The notes under the pieces are model-generated. The model worked only from the letters and a program-made list of their open reading frames with translations. It was not told the origin of the DNA and searched no databases. From Micractinium sp. NFX-FRZ (Eukaryota > Chlorophyta > Trebouxiophyceae > Chlorellales > Chlorellaceae), in assembly GCA_029339195.1 (NCBI GenBank), contig JAPTJF010000191.1, forward strand, positions 43,429-107,428: 64,000 bases of DNA, in the 5' to 3' direction. Numbering within the stretch: position 1 is the first letter of the stretch; each line of letters opens with the position of its first letter. Position numbers and translations under genes: made by a program. Positions 32,401-43,800 of this stretch are shown piece by piece.

Positions 32401-33443
32401 CGGCAGTGGCCAGCCAAGTGACAGGCAAGGAGAGCAGGGTGGGTGGGATGAGGGCAGGAGGGGATGTGTTTGCAAGAGGAGGAGGTTGCAGCGAGCAGGT
32501 GTGGGAATAATATGATGCAGTTAAGGAGTCTGTGATGGTTTTAGGGGGCTGGTGGGGTGGGCAGCTGTGGGGGCAGCGCAGCGCGCCTGGCCCCTGCCCC
32601 GCCCCGACAAATCGGCTTGCCCCGTTTTGCCACCCGCCCCCGCAGGAGCCGGCGACGCACGAGACGGCCCAGGTGTTTGAGCGCTGCAAGGACATGGGAC
32701 TGCTGCTGGGCAAGGGAGGTGAGCAGTGCACAGGGGAGGAATAGGTCTCTGTGACCTGCTCGGCACGTGAGCAGCAACAGGGGAGGGAGGGGTCTGAGTG
32801 ACCTGCCTGCTTTTCAAGGGAAGGGAGGAGGAGTGGGCGCTGTCCAGGCCTGGGCTGCTGCTGCGCAAGGCGGGCTGGTGTGGTCGTTTGCAGCTTTGAG
32901 CTTGTGTGTGTGTTTGGAAGACTCGTGGTCACGTCACTGGTGCGAACGCGGGCATGCGCTTGGTGGCAGCAAGGGCCCGGGGCTGCCTGCAGGCCTGTTG
33001 CTCGGGGCAGCCTGTGGCTCACCCCCCGCGTGTCGAGGCCCAGCCAGCCCTTCCTCATGGCACCTTGCTCTCGTTCCCTGGTGCAGCCCTTGCGTACCAT
33101 CTCCTCCCCTGCCCTCTGGCCGGCACGGGGCAATGCGCTATAACCAATGGGCGTCTGCCGGCTGCCTGGCACCCTGCCCCCTACTCAAAGATGTGTCTGC
33201 CTGCTGGATCCGCCCTGCCTTGCCCCGCAGGCCGGGTCGGCAGCGTTGCGTGCGTCAAGCCCCCCATGCGCTCGCCCCCCTCCACACCCCTCCCTTCACC
33301 CCTCCCTGTGCCCCCAATCACCCTCAATTTCCACCGCAGGCCTGCACGGCAACGTGTTCCGCCTCAAGCCCCCCATGTGCTGGTCCCACGCTGACGTGGA
33401 CTTTGCTGTCGCTGTCATGGACCAGGCGCTGTCGGAGCTCTAG
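26459..33443 (+). CDS. AGXT2: Alanine-glyoxylate aminotransferase 2, mitochondrial (class III, PLP)
   Basis: PLP enzyme that transfers an amino group from alanine to glyoxylate, giving glycine and pyruvate; plant and animal AGT2 are mitochondrial. Fifteen exons fit in phase: 26459-26699, 27004-27030, 27401-27462, 27882-27968, 28587-28693, 29072-29163, 29552-29604, 29867-29978, 30386-30474, 30753-30845, 31276-31399, 31652-31763, 32082-32172, 32646-32718 and 33340-33443, giving 488 aa, the usual length plus a presequence ([16 protein letters not shown]). Class III landmarks are [20 protein letters not shown] (PLP phosphate), [14 protein letters not shown] with Asp302 (PLP ring nitrogen), and TMAKGIGNG with Lys332 as the Schiff-base lysine. 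[13 protein letters not shown] and the C-terminal [13 protein letters not shown] also fit AGT2. The ATG lies in a ccaccATG context. Nearly every intron contains copies of a neighbouring exon edge. Confidence 0.93.
27529..27815 (+). pseudogene. Copies of AGXT2 exon 3 end and exon 4 start in intron 3
   Basis: The exon 3 donor region (ggatgtgagcacc, then cttaagttgctgctgccggg) recurs 76 bases on at about 27535, still with gtgagc. At about 27760-27815, GCCTTTTGACGGC, TCAGCGTGGGGCGGTGCCAC is a worn copy of the exon 4 start (GCCTTTGGCGGC, TCAGCGTGGGCCACTGCCAC). Confidence 0.75.
28465..28545 (+). pseudogene. Dead duplicate of AGXT2 exon 5 with in-frame TAG
   Basis: After a good acceptor (ccttgcag) the sequence CACACGACCACCATCTACCT, GAACCACCGCATCGCC copies exon 5 (28587), 122 bases upstream of it. 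It then reads TAG (28501-28503) where the true exon has GAA, and diverges after AAGGAGCTGACC. Splicing to this acceptor would end the protein at once. Confidence 0.88.
28781..28955 (+). pseudogene. Two worn copies of AGXT2 exon 6 in intron 5
   Basis: At 28790-28840, GCCGACGACATGGCGGTGCG and CCCGCCTGGCG copy part of exon 6. At 28907-28955, after tttacgcag, CGAGGCCAACAACCGG followed by GATGGCTCACCTGGCC copies its start. The true exon 6 starts at 29072 with CGAGGCTAATGACATGGCGA. Confidence 0.75.
30040..30300 (+). pseudogene. Three worn copies of AGXT2 exon 8 end in intron 8
   Basis: The exon 8 end (GGGACGTGGCCGACCTCATC, CAGGCAGCC) recurs as GGGACGTGGCTGGCCTCATC, CAGGCGGC at 30051-30080, as GTCGCCGATGTCATCGAGGC, AGCC at 30158-30182, and as GGCTGTGGCCGACCTGATCC, AAGTAGCC at 30264-30292. 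Confidence 0.8.
31822..31885 (+). pseudogene. Worn copy of AGXT2 exon 12 end
   Basis: CTGCAG...GCCAACGTGTGCGGCTACAT and gctgcccaagctgaggcggg mirror the exon 12 end (GCAGATGTGGGCGGCTACCT, GATGCTGAAGCTGAGgtggg). Frame and donor are lost. Confidence 0.65.
32764..33275 (+). pseudogene. Worn copies of AGXT2 exon 14 end and exon 15 start in intron 14
   Basis: The donor-side sequence of exon 14 (ggtgagcagtgcacaggggagg...gtgacctgc) recurs at about 32765-32812. CTGGGCTGCTGCTGCGCAAG at about 32850 copies the exon 14 end, and GTCAAGCCCCCCATGCGCTC at about 33255 copies the exon 15 start (CTCAAGCCCCCCATGTGCTG), preceded by an acceptor-like ccccgcag. Confidence 0.7.
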
Positions 33444-34201
33444 GGGCGCCAGAACCCTATCCACCCAAGCATACAGTCGAGGCTTGACTGCAATGCGCGC
33501 AGTCTCCGGCATAAGGGGCGCCCCCCGCCAGGCGCGGCGCAATGAGGTGCGGCTGAGCCGTGCCCCCCGCCCCGCATCGTAGGCCACCGCCGGCCTGGGC
33601 ACATGTTGCCCTCCGCTCCGCCCCCACCCCCACCCCCACCCTGCCCGCCCCGCCCCCTTTACACACGACTTCTCTCTTCTTCTCCCCTGTACCATAACGT
33701 AGCATTGAGCTCACTACTCTCCTCTAGGCTGCACCCATCCCTATTCCCCTGTTGAGCCGGCGCCCTGCAAGCACCGCCCCCGCCTCCCCTCCTGTATGTG
33801 TATGTGTATGTGTATTGAGCGGCGGGCCCCCGCCCGCCTGCCTGTCCCACGCCCTGTAAGCATCCCATCCCACGGGCGCACACCAGTACCTGTAGACAGC
33901 AGTACCTACAGCGGCCGACCGGCAGGCAGGCACGCTGAGCGCGCTGGGCACCTGGCCCGTAGGCACGCTCCCCTCACTTTGTTTAGCAAGCATCGAGTGG
34001 AAGCAGCCCACTCCCAGCAGCAGGCATGCAACCACCCTGCACAAGTAGGCAAGGGCTTTAGAGTGGCGCTCCCGCGGCGTGGCAGCAGAGCGCCCTGCAT
34101 TGAGCAGCAGCCAGTTGTCATGTGACTGTGACCGCCCATCTCCCCTCGAGCCCGGCATGGACTATCGTGTCGCATTACAGCGGGTAGCATTGCACGAAGC
34201 G
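33444..34201. other. Convergent 3' regions of AGXT2 and membrane protein A
   Basis: No supported gene. Contains C-rich tracts and TGTAA at 33855 (+). TTACA at 33659 and 34175 would be TGTAA for the minus-strand gene. Confidence 0.4.
33855..33859 (+). terminator. Candidate polyadenylation signal TGTAA (AGXT2)
   Basis: TGTAA 412 bases after the AGXT2 stop codon. Confidence 0.45.
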
Positions 34202-35356
34202 TTATATCCAAAGCACCGCCACCTCCAGCCCCGCCCACACCAGGGCGCCCGAGGGCAGCAGCAGCAGCAGCCAGTGGAGGAGGTGGGACGCAAGGTGGGG
34301 CCAGCGGCTGGGTGGGCCGGGAACGAAGGCTCTCCGATCTATGCCACCAAAGAGGGCAGGGAGCGGGGAGGATGCGCCACTGACGTCAGAGGAAGAGATG
34401 CCAGGTGGCAGCACGCTGTGCAGGCTGCCGCTGCCGCTGCTGCTGCCGCTGCCGCTGCCGCTGCCGCTGCCAGAGCCGCAGCCCTGCTGTGGACTCTCCG
34501 AGACAGCTCTACATGCCGGCCCCTTGACCCGCCCCCGCTCCCGGGCGGCCTGCTTGAGCCGCTTGCTGGCCCTGGCCCTGCGCCCCTGCCCCGCCGCTGC
34601 CTGCTGCTGTTGCTGCTGCCACCACTTGGCGTGCTGTGACAGCGCCGCCAGCACAGCAGTGGGCAGCAAGCAGCCCACAACCACTGCCATCCACATGCTG
34701 ACCATCCAGCAGGTGTGCTCCGGCTGCAGGGCGTGCTGCTGCTGCTCGGGGGCGCCGGGCACGACCGCCAGCAGCGCAAGCCGTGCGCAGCGTGCAAAGC
34801 GTGCGCACGTGGCGGCGTGCAGCGGGAGCGCGGCTTGCAGCGCGGCCAGCTCGTGCATGCGTGCCAGTGCGGAGCGCAGCGCCAGCGCCTGCACCCACAG
34901 GTGGTGCTTGAGGGGCAGCGGCAGCAGCAGCGGCAGCGCCGCCAGGAAGAGGGCCTGCGCAGGGAGGATGGACGTGTACAGGAGGATTCAGCTCCGGGGG
35001 TGGCAGGCATGGTGTATGGTTGTGACGGCTAGCAGTGTGCAGTGAGCAGCATAGCTGCACATCCAGTGAGCTCTCACCTCTGGGCTCAGCCAAGCGTTGA
35101 AGCCGCCGGGTGCCAGCAGGGCCGTGGGCTGCAGCAGGGGCGCCCAGGCGGCGGCCACCGACGCCACCCCCAGGCGCAGCGCAGCCGTCAATGCAGTGCG
35201 ATGATCACTGCTCAGTGTGAGGCCGCTGCGTCGAAAAGTGAGCCACCAGGCCAGGGCCAGAGGCATCAGGGCGATGTGCAAGGCCCGGGCCACATCATAT
35301 GGCTGCGTGGTGTGGGGCGGCGGCGGGACGGCGGCACCGCCGGTCTCGCCGAGCAT
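34202..35356 (-). CDS. Unknown multi-span membrane protein, family member A
   Basis: I do not recognise a described family. Two exons (35356-35078 and 34954-34202) join in phase 0 to 342 aa. Hydrophobic segments suggest about six membrane spans: ALHIALMPLALAWWLTF, LGVASVAAAWAPLLQPTALL, LFLAALPLLLPLPL, ALLAVVPGA, MWMAVVVGCLLPTAVLAAL and HLLHWLLLLLPSGALVWAGL. Between the last two lies a hydrophilic loop of about 100 residues with polyGln and Gly-Ser tracts and GISSSDVSGASSP. Two genes at 54494-55698 and 57969-59239 are paralogues that share KHHLWVQALALRSALARM, a CWM...W motif and an intron at the same codon (after Ser/Asn-x-Glu). The start was taken at the first ATG giving a length like the paralogues; an upstream start is possible. 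Confidence 0.65.
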
Positions 35357-37840
35357 GCCTGCACTGCGGGTGGTGGGGCGCGTGCGCGGCGGTCTGCCCT
35401 CTGCGGCACCAGCAAGAACTGCATAGGCTATCGCACGGCCACTGGCAAGGGAACTGCTGGTGACCAGGCAGGTTACCCCCACGCGGGTGCAAGTTGCAGG
35501 AGGCCTTGTGCGCCCTGAGTCCAGACCAAAGCAGGTTGGAAGGTACTTCAAAGAGGGGCCAGGGAGGGACGCAGGCGGAGCACTCACCTGACAAGTACCC
35601 CGGTTCTTTTCGTTCAGCCGCGCGCATGCAACCTTGCTCAGCCGCCTGCAACTTGGCTTGTGCCTCGTCTTGCGATGTTCGGGCCGGCGCCGTATTCAAC
35701 CCTCGCCACCGCCAGGGAGCATGGGGGGTGAGCCCCCGCCCACTGTAGTTTCACAGGGGCTCCTTCTTCACAAGCTCAGTGCACCACGCACACCATGTGC
35801 ATGCGCAAGACGGGAATCAAGGTGCAGAAATGCCTGTGCCTGTGTGGCCAGCCTCCAGCAGGCTGAGAGGCCCGCTGTGGGGCGGGCAGGGCAGGCCTGT
35901 GTCTGGCGCTCTCCTGCTCGAAGGGGGCGCTGCCAGTACCTCCGGGGCAGCCGGTCCCGCCCACCAGCTGGCACAATGCGTCCGCATGCCAGCTCGGCCC
36001 GCGGTACTTCACATGGTGCATCGACACGTCACGTGCTGCCTTCCAGCAATGCGGGGGCTGGCAGCCGCTGGAGGCTCCCGCATGCCCGGCAGCGCCCGCC
36101 ACTGCTCACAGCCCCCTGCCCTGCAGTACGCGGCACGTCGTCGTGTGCGCAGCAGCCATGTGTTCATGTTGACGACGCACGGCTGCGGGTCTGTAGAACA
36201 GCAGGCTGCCCAGGCAGCACATGGCCAGGCACGTCTCATTTCTTTCAAACATACCTCGCCAGCTGCTGGCAGCTGCTCACGCATCCTCCTACCCAGTCCC
36301 CGACTCAGCTGGACTGCTGGACATCGCCTCCGTGGACTGCACATTTCCCCGGGCCCTGCCCCGCCAGAAAGTGTAGCGCCAAGAGTGTCCCAGCCCACCC
36401 TCGCCCCTGCCGTCGATTCTTTCTGCTGCCAGCGGGACGTGCAGGCACTGCTGGCAGCCCCACAGCGGGAGCTGGCCGCGGCCTTTGGGAAGCAATGGCA
36501 ACCACTTGGACGTAGGCAGCACAAAATTTGCAGGGCGGAGCGCATGCACGGCTGAGCGCGTCCTCACAGCACAACTACAGCTGCCAGCCCCAGGACTGAC
36601 AGATAGGTTGTGAGCACGCCTGCTGGCCAGCCAACGTGACACGCTCAAGGGCTGGATCACACTGAGCTCAAGCTTAGCAGGAGCCTGACAGCCCCGCCGC
36701 ATGGGAGGGAAGCTTCAGCAGGCACAGCATGCTCAGCGCTGGCGTCAGCCCTTCACCGACTTCAGGCACCCACTCCGGCCGTCTCTACCTACGCCTGCCT
36801 CCAGCCATCCTGGCCTATTTCTGCCAACAGCCATGCCGTCGCAGAGCTCTGTCCTTTCCCTGGGGCCAACATAAGACCCAGGACACCCAGCCGCCCACCC
36901 ATGTGCCCCCTCTGCCTCAGCTGTGCAGCCCCTACAACACACACTCCGACCTCCCCCCCGTGCGTCCTCTTCTTTCCGCACTGCGCAGGCAGCAGACATG
37001 CAGGTTGCAAAGACTGAGAGAGCAACCAGGTGGCATGCCCCCCTGTGGGGCAAAACAAGGCGCGCACGCAGAGGCATGTGTCTCCAATTGGTGCATCCAT
37101 CCAAGAGGGCAGGTTGGTGCAGCACCCCCGGGGGTTGTAGTAGGGGCACAAAGCATGCTGGTGGTGAGGCCGGGGATCTGGGGGGGTCGCCGGTACCGGC
37201 CAGCAGCCGGGACGAGGTGCGCTGGGCGGATGGAAGCCAGCCCTGACGCTGCGCTGTGCGGGCGGGCAGCAGGGGTGCCATTCGGTGCCACCTGCCCCGC
37301 CCGCCTGACTGCCAGCTAGCATGTCCTCTGGTGCAGATTGCTGAGCTGCTTTCCACCTGTAAGAGTAAAGCTGGATGCAGGCTGCCCGCGACGCAAGTGG
37401 TGGCCGCAGGTGCCAGACAGTGAGCAAGCAGCTGGCTGGTCGCCGGGCGTCAAGGCAGCACACATGAGGGTGGTGAGCTTTGAGCTCGCTGCCCAGAGCC
37501 CCAGCCCGCATCGGTAGAACCCAGCGCTCGATATCGGTTGCTCTACGCTTTGCCCGGCACTGTGCTTTGCCATCCTCGTAAAAAACCCGGCCTGGCCTCT
37601 CCAAGCTTGTGGCATGTGCAGGGTGCGGCATCGGGGCGGGCGACGCCCTAAACGCTGCAACATGGTGCGCACATCTGAACGGTGGCGACGAGAGCGTAAC
37701 ACGGCGCCTGCAAGCGCAGTTTCAAGTGCCTGGGTCGGCGCCTTCCACCTCGGCATCGGGGTGCCTCAACTGGAGACGGGCGCCTGCAGCGCCCTCTTTG
37801 GCTGCGCCTCTTGGCCCGTAGAGCAAAGCCAGTAGTCAAC
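35357..37840. other. 2.5 kb between divergent genes
   Basis: No gene is supported. The longest frames (35779-36555 on plus, 36789-37631 on minus) overlap other frames, show no domain and have composition expected from high-GC DNA. Promoters of membrane protein A and eL33 should lie at the two ends. Confidence 0.4.
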
Positions 37841-39818
37841 ATGAGCGGGGAGCGTGTCAGGTCCGCCGCCTGTGCAGCCATGCAGCCATCGCGTGCAGCC
37901 GCCTCGCCTGGCGCAATGGCATCGGCAGTTTGGACAGCAGTGACCGCAGCGGGCGCTGGGCCGCAGGATGGCGGGCAGCATGCAGGCGGCAGGCAGGGCA
38001 GGGGCAGGCCCTCCTGGAGCCGCGCCGGCGGCGGCTGGTTGTACAGCACACTGAAAAGCACGCGGCGGTCCGGCGGGCGCAGCAGAGGCGGGCAGCCGAG
38101 CGCCTGCCAGCGGGCGGCAGCGGGAGGCTTGCTCGCCGCCGCCGCCCCTGCCCTGCCGCTCAGTCCGCTTGGCACGTCTCTCATTTCCTGTGCTGTGCAG
38201 GCTCTACGTGACGGGCCAGTTCCTTGGCTACAAGCGGTGAGTGCAGCAGCAGCAGCTCTTGGCTGGCAGCAGCAGCAGGATCAGCAGCAGCTGGGTCAGT
38301 CGCGATCGGCGCATCGCACACGGCGGGGCATGCTGCGGGGCACGCGCGCAGATAGCGGTTCTCTTCATTGCCCATGAACCAAACCGCTCAGCGCCGCCGG
38401 TAGCAGCAGCACCCACAAAGTTGCGAGTCCCATCCACATCCTGCCGCGGCAGGGCGCACGTCAGGCGTCCTCTCCCCCACCGCTCCCACCCTGCCCCCAT
38501 CGTTTGCCCGTTTTGTCACCCTCCCCTCGCCCTCTCTCCCTCCCCCTGTGCCTCCGCGCCCGCCCGCAGGAGCAAGGCCAACCAGTATGCCCACACCGCG
38601 CTGCTGAAGGTGGAGGGCGTGCAGAGCAAGGAGGAGACGCCGTTCTACCTGGGCAAGCGGGTGGCCTATGTGTACAAGGCCAAGACAGAGAAGAAGGGCA
38701 GCAAGTACCGCGTGATCTGGGGCAAGGTGGGCGCTCACAACACACCACCACGCAAGATAACGATGAGATGCAGCGATGCAGCGCTTTGTTGCAGGGGTGG
38801 TGGTGGCTGTGGGGCATGGGCGCAGCTGCGCTGCAGAGCAGCGGCGCAGCGCGGGCGCCGCCGCCGCTCGGAAGCGTGGCAAGGGCATGTGCGTCGCAGC
38901 AGAGTGCAGCGCGCGGAGTGGGTGCACGCTGTGTGGTGCAGCGATAGGCAGCGGGAGGCAACCAGACGCCGGCAATGGAGGGAGGAGCGAGCGGCAGCGG
39001 GCTGGGCAGGGCTGGCTGACGTGTGCTGAGCTGGCAGGCGCGGCATGCAGACCGGGCAGCACTTGAAGGAGCGCAGCCTTGCTGCTGCGACGGGGCACGC
39101 CGCATGTGCATGCTGCCAGCAGCGGCGGCGCGGCAGCGGCGGCATCATCGCAGCAAAAGCAGGGGGCAGTGTCGTGCGCTGGGGCCTCTCCGGCAGCTGG
39201 CAGCCCGCATTCCACTTGTGCATGCATCGCACCTGTGCACGAGGGCTTGCTGTGGCTTTAGTGCTGACCCCCTGGCTTCCCCCCCGCCTCCGCCCTCCCT
39301 CAGGTGACCCGCGCTCACGGCAGCGTGGGCACCCTGCGCGCCAAGTTCCAGAAGAACCTGCCGCCCGCGGCCATTGTGAGCCCCCCTGCCTTTGCTCCTG
39401 CGTGTTGTGCCTGTGCGTTTGGGTGGGGTGCAAAGCCATGGGGGCTGTGCGGCAAGTTCCGTACAAACCCGCGGCTCTCGTGAGTCACGGGGGTGTGAGT
39501 TAGTGGCTGCTGTGTTTGGGGGCGGCAGGCATCGGGCCCTGGGTCCTCTGCCGTGGTTGCGCACCGCAGCGCCCAGGCAATGTGCCCGTTGGGGGGCAGG
39601 GGCTGCAGGCAGCGGTAATTTACTTTGGGACGGGTGCAGCAAAACTGCAGGCAGCACCCGAGGTGCACAGCCTCAAGAATTGGGCCCGGCCGCTTGCCCG
39701 CCCGGCGCCGCCTGCTGAGCCTCCCCTCGGGCACCCCCTCCCCTCCCCTCCCCTCCTTTGTTTTGGGCCCCTGCAGGGCAGCAAGGTGCGCGTGATGCTG
39801 TTCCCCTCCCGCGTGTAA
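37841..39818 (+). CDS. RPL35A: Ribosomal protein eL33 (L35A family), large subunit
   Basis: Cytosolic 60S ribosomal protein eL33. Five exons fit in phase: 37841-37860, 38201-38236, 38570-38726, 39304-39375 and 39777-39818, giving 108 aa, the standard family length. The order of family signatures is complete: [99 protein letters not shown] and the end PSRV. The first exon codes only six and two-thirds codons, typical for ribosomal protein genes; it was found by matching its phase to the exon starting [11 protein letters not shown] worn copy of the exon 4 end lies in the last intron. Confidence 0.93.
39438..39485 (+). pseudogene. Worn copy of eL33 exon 4 end in intron 4
   Basis: The string ctgtgcggcaagttccgtac, aaacccgcggctctcgtgag matches the exon 4 end CTGCGCGCCAAGTTCCAGAA, GAACCTGCCGCCCGCGGCCA, TTgtgag with deletions that break the frame. 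The donor-like gtgag is kept. Confidence 0.7.
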
Positions 39819-40893
39819 AGCGCCCGCCAGCGGCGCCCTTGCAGCGGCATGAGGTAGCGGCAGCAGCAGCAGCAGCAGCGCACTCCCCAGCCCGGCCGCA
39901 GCGCGTCGGCGCGGCGGGGCGGGGCGGCAGGGCGGCCCGCGTGGCCGCCCCCGGGGCGGGCAGCGGGGGCACAGCGTGTGCCACCTCCCTCCCAACTCTT
40001 TTACGGTTGACCCGCTCGCCCGCCCCAGCTGTAACCAGTGGATTCGCAGCCACACAGAGCGTGCAAGTCGTGCCAGGGGGGCGGTGGGCAGGCCGGGGCG
40101 AGGGGTGCTGGGTAGGCTCTTTGGACAGCCTGTGTCCACAGAGCAAGCGTTCTGTGGCATGCACTGCTTTACAGGGCGGGTTCATAGGTCATCATCTTCT
40201 TTAGGAGTTGGTAGCCTTGGGAGAGGCACTGGCATGGTTTGGGCGGCTTTCAAAGTGCCGCGCTGAGGGGCGGGATGGCTGTGCAGCAGGGGCGGCCCGC
40301 CCTGTGCCAACGGTGGGCACGGCGGCGAGGCGCCCTGCGTGTTGTTATGGTTGGGTGGGTGGGTGGGTGGGCATGCGTGCACAAGCCATGATCAGGCATG
40401 GGAATGACCAGTGGGGGGCCAAGGTTCCTTTCCTTAAAAAACTGGGAGGACTGGATCATGACAGATCAGGGGTGCTTCAGGTTAACAACAGGCGGGGTGG
40501 GGTGGGGTGGGGTGGGCACATTAGATGGCGACAGGCAGGGTGGGGTGGTGTTGGGGTACTTACGACGGGCAACAGGCAAGGGGATTTTTGGGCAAAGTTG
40601 GAAAAGGCAGCCTTGGTTGGACTGCGGGCACTGTTGTGTTTTGGCTCAGGCAGCATGCATGCAAGGGCGCCTGCCCTTGCTGTGCGGCGGGCAGCCCAGG
40701 CCTGTTGCAGGCCAGCCAGCAGGGCGCTTTGCTTGGGTGCTGAATGCCTGGGGAAGGCTGTGGCAGGCAGGTGACACCTGCGGGCAGGCAGGTAGGCTCT
40801 AGGCCGGTGCAGGTGCCAGAAGCGCGTGGTGCTTACGACTGGCGACGATGGGTCGGCAGCCTGCCGACAGCTGAGCTCTTTGCTGGGAGTTGC
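39819..40893. other. Convergent 3' regions of eL33 and the secreted repeat protein
   Basis: No supported gene. TGTAA at 40030 (+) and TTACA at 40169 (TGTAA on minus) are candidate signals. There is a (tggg)n run at 40350-40371 and a ggggt run near 40497-40515. Confidence 0.4.
40030..40034 (+). terminator. Candidate polyadenylation signal TGTAA (eL33)
   Basis: TGTAA 212 bases after the eL33 stop codon. Confidence 0.5.
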
Positions 40894-43800
40894 TCAGCCG
40901 CTGCAGGTGGCAGAGGCACTTGCGGAGGCCGAGGCGTCGTCCGCGCCCGCCGCCTTGGCTGAGGCCTGTGCACACAAGGAAGGGGGAAGGGTGCAGAGGT
41001 GGGGAGCGAAGATGAGAGGGAGGGCAGGAGGCATGGTGGGAGGGGAGCGGGCATGTGTGCTGGTTGGTTGGGATCGGAGCCAACATGAGGCATGCACAAG
41101 GGGTGGGCGGGAGTGGAGGCCTTTGTTGCAGGGATGATAAGGTGGGCAGGAGGCCAGGCGAGGCAGCAGCGGGCGGGAGCAGGCATGCGACAAGGCGAGG
41201 CAATGGCAAGGCATGCAGTGGCACGCCGGCGGGGGGGACGTGGTGCTGGAGCCAGCATCGCATTGCCAGCCCCAAGCAGCCCGCCAGGCGGGCACAGGAG
41301 GAGGCGTGCTTGCAGAGCAGAGCTTCACCTTGGCAGCAGCGAAGCATCCACCGTCGGAGCTGTGCTCGCACTCGGCCTGCACGCGCGCAGCACAGCAGGG
41401 CAGGGCACAGCAGGGCACGGCTCACGACGCCCAGTTCACTGAAGCCGGCGGCGTGGGCCCCAGGCAGCAGATCGAAAGTGCTAGAGCCAGCAGCATCAGA
41501 GCAGGGCCCTCGCACTTGGGTGGGTTCCCGGCTGGGGGTGCTGGCCCCGCAAGCCGCCAGAAAGCGCGCTGCCTTTCTGCCACAGCACTGCCCAGCACAG
41601 CACCGCCCCCACCCCGGCTGACGGCGTCCCCCGGCATCAACTAAATCAACTAGCGTCCCTGCGCCCGCCCCCACGGCACCAGCAATGTGCCCACGCGTCC
41701 CTCACCTTGGCGACGGCATCAGCGGAGGGCCAGCACCAGGGCCAGCAACGTACCGCCTCGCACAGCACCGCACCCACCCATCAGCCCACGGCACCCCGCC
41801 CGTGTGCCTGCCTCACCTTGGCGGCGGCGTCAGCGGAGGCCCAGCACCAGGGCCAGGAGCCACATTTGGCCTTGGCCTTGGCCTTGGCCTGCAGGCAGGC
41901 AGTGGATCCATCATGGCAGTGCTCAGCAGGCACAGCAGGCACAGCAGGCACAGCAGGCGCAGCAGGCGCAGCAGCGCAGCAGCGCAGCAGGCACAGCAGG
42001 CACAGCAAGTGCACTTTCAGGAGCGTTGAGTGAGCAGCAGGTCAAGGTGGGGCACGATGCCACGCGTGGCCCAAAGGCAGCATCAAGCCCAGGCACAGCA
42101 CCAAGGGTGATCATGGATCATGGCGGCAGGGGCAGCAGGGGCAGCAGCAGAGGCACGCAGTGTGTGTATGGATGCGTCCGTCCAGTGCCAGCGGGGCATG
42201 CCAAGCATGGTGAGTTGTGCCGCCGGGCAGGCAGCCAGGCAGGCAGCCGGGCAGCTGAGTCAGGCAGCCGAGCAGGCAGCCGGGCAAACCGACCTGGGCG
42301 AAGCAGTCGCCACCGCCACCGCCACCGCCACCACCTGCCGGGTTGGTCAGGAGGGGAAACATGGGCGTAGGCAGCAGGCTGTGAGGGAGGGGTGACGGGG
42401 TTGAAAGCCACCTGCAGAGCTGCGCTGCCCACTGCATGTTCTGCATGGCACACTCAGGCGGTCACGCGTCGCACTGCGGCTGGAAGGCAGGCAGGCAGGC
42501 AGGCAGATGGAAGCCCTCCCTCCTCCCACCTTGCAGCCGCCGGGCCTGCTCCTGCGCCTTGCCTCCCACCTCCCCACCCAGCGTGCCCCCCCCCTTCCCC
42601 GCCCTCTCACCGCTGCACGAAGCCTTGGCCTCAGCGTCAGCCTGCAGGGCGGCAGCACTTGAGAGTGGATTTGAGGGGGGCGCACACTGGTGCTTGGGTG
42701 CGGACACAGGCGAGAGCAAAGCGTGAGGCAGAAGCAGCGGCGCCGCTGGGCGGCATCGGCAGGCCGTGCACGCCGGGGAGGTGGCCGCTGCTGAGGGTCC
42801 CGATTGCGTGTGTGTGAAAGCACTCCTCCCAGGCTCACGGTAAGCTTCACTTGGGGCTCTCAAGCACAGGTGACCGACCCTCACCTTGGCCCAGCACCAG
42901 GAGAATCCGCCGCAGGCGGCAAACGCCTTGGCCTGCAGGAGTGGAGGTACGGGGCTGGGAGAGTTGTTCTGTTCCGGGGCAGCCTGTTTGTGTCCTCACG
43001 TGCACGGCTGGCCCCGCCCCCTGAATGGGGAGCCCAAAGGTGTGGCATCAAGAGGTGCGCAGCACAGTTGCTGGTGGTCTGCACCGCACAGGCGGCACAC
43101 TCAGAACGGCCACCGCCTCATCCCAACATGGGTGCCACCCCCGTCTCACTTTGGCCTTGCTGAAGCAGTCGGTGCCACCGCCGGAGCCGCCGCCGCCACC
43201 GGCTGCGGCGGGGTTTGAGGGGGCAGGGCAATGTGGAGTGGGCTTCAGAGCTGAGCTACTGGCCTAGCAGGCAGGCAGCGTGTGCCCAAGTGACCGCCGG
43301 CAAGCCAGGACTTGGACCCTGCCCCTGCCCCGCCCCGCCGCCCAGAACCCAAAGGTGCCCCCTCGTCTCCTTTGCACCCGGCGCCGACCTTGCCGCTCAG
43401 TGCAGAGTCGGGGGCTGGGCGTTTGCTTGAGGCAGCTGTGGGAGCAAGGACCAACCAACACCCCTCTCCAACAGCCCACTCACTCGGAACACACCCCACC
43501 CACCGCACGAGGACTGTGCATGCGCCTTGGCCCAGGCGTTGCAGAAGCCCCAGTCCCAGGAGGGCTGGCACTGGGCCTTGGCAGAGGCGTAGGCGCTGGA
43601 GTAGCAGTCCAGCAGGGCACGGCCTGGGGGGGGCAAAGAGGGGGCGGGGGGGGGCAGGGGGAGGAATGGGAACGGGGGACGGGTTAGGGGAAGTTTGTCA
43701 CAAGGCGCTGGAGTAGCAGTCCAGCGGGGCACGGCCTGGGGGGGAAAGGGAGGAGGGGCGCGAGGAATGGGAATGGGGGATGAGGGGCGGTGCCACAAGG

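Noticed and set aside
35357..37840. Candidate genes in the 2.5 kb between membrane protein A and eL33
   Set aside because: Several frames of 200-290 codons overlap on both strands, with no domain, no splice-phase support and no conserved motif.
41921..42012. Possible CRISPR-like array
   Set aside because: Nine-base units without unique spacers, inside a eukaryotic intron; it is a minisatellite.
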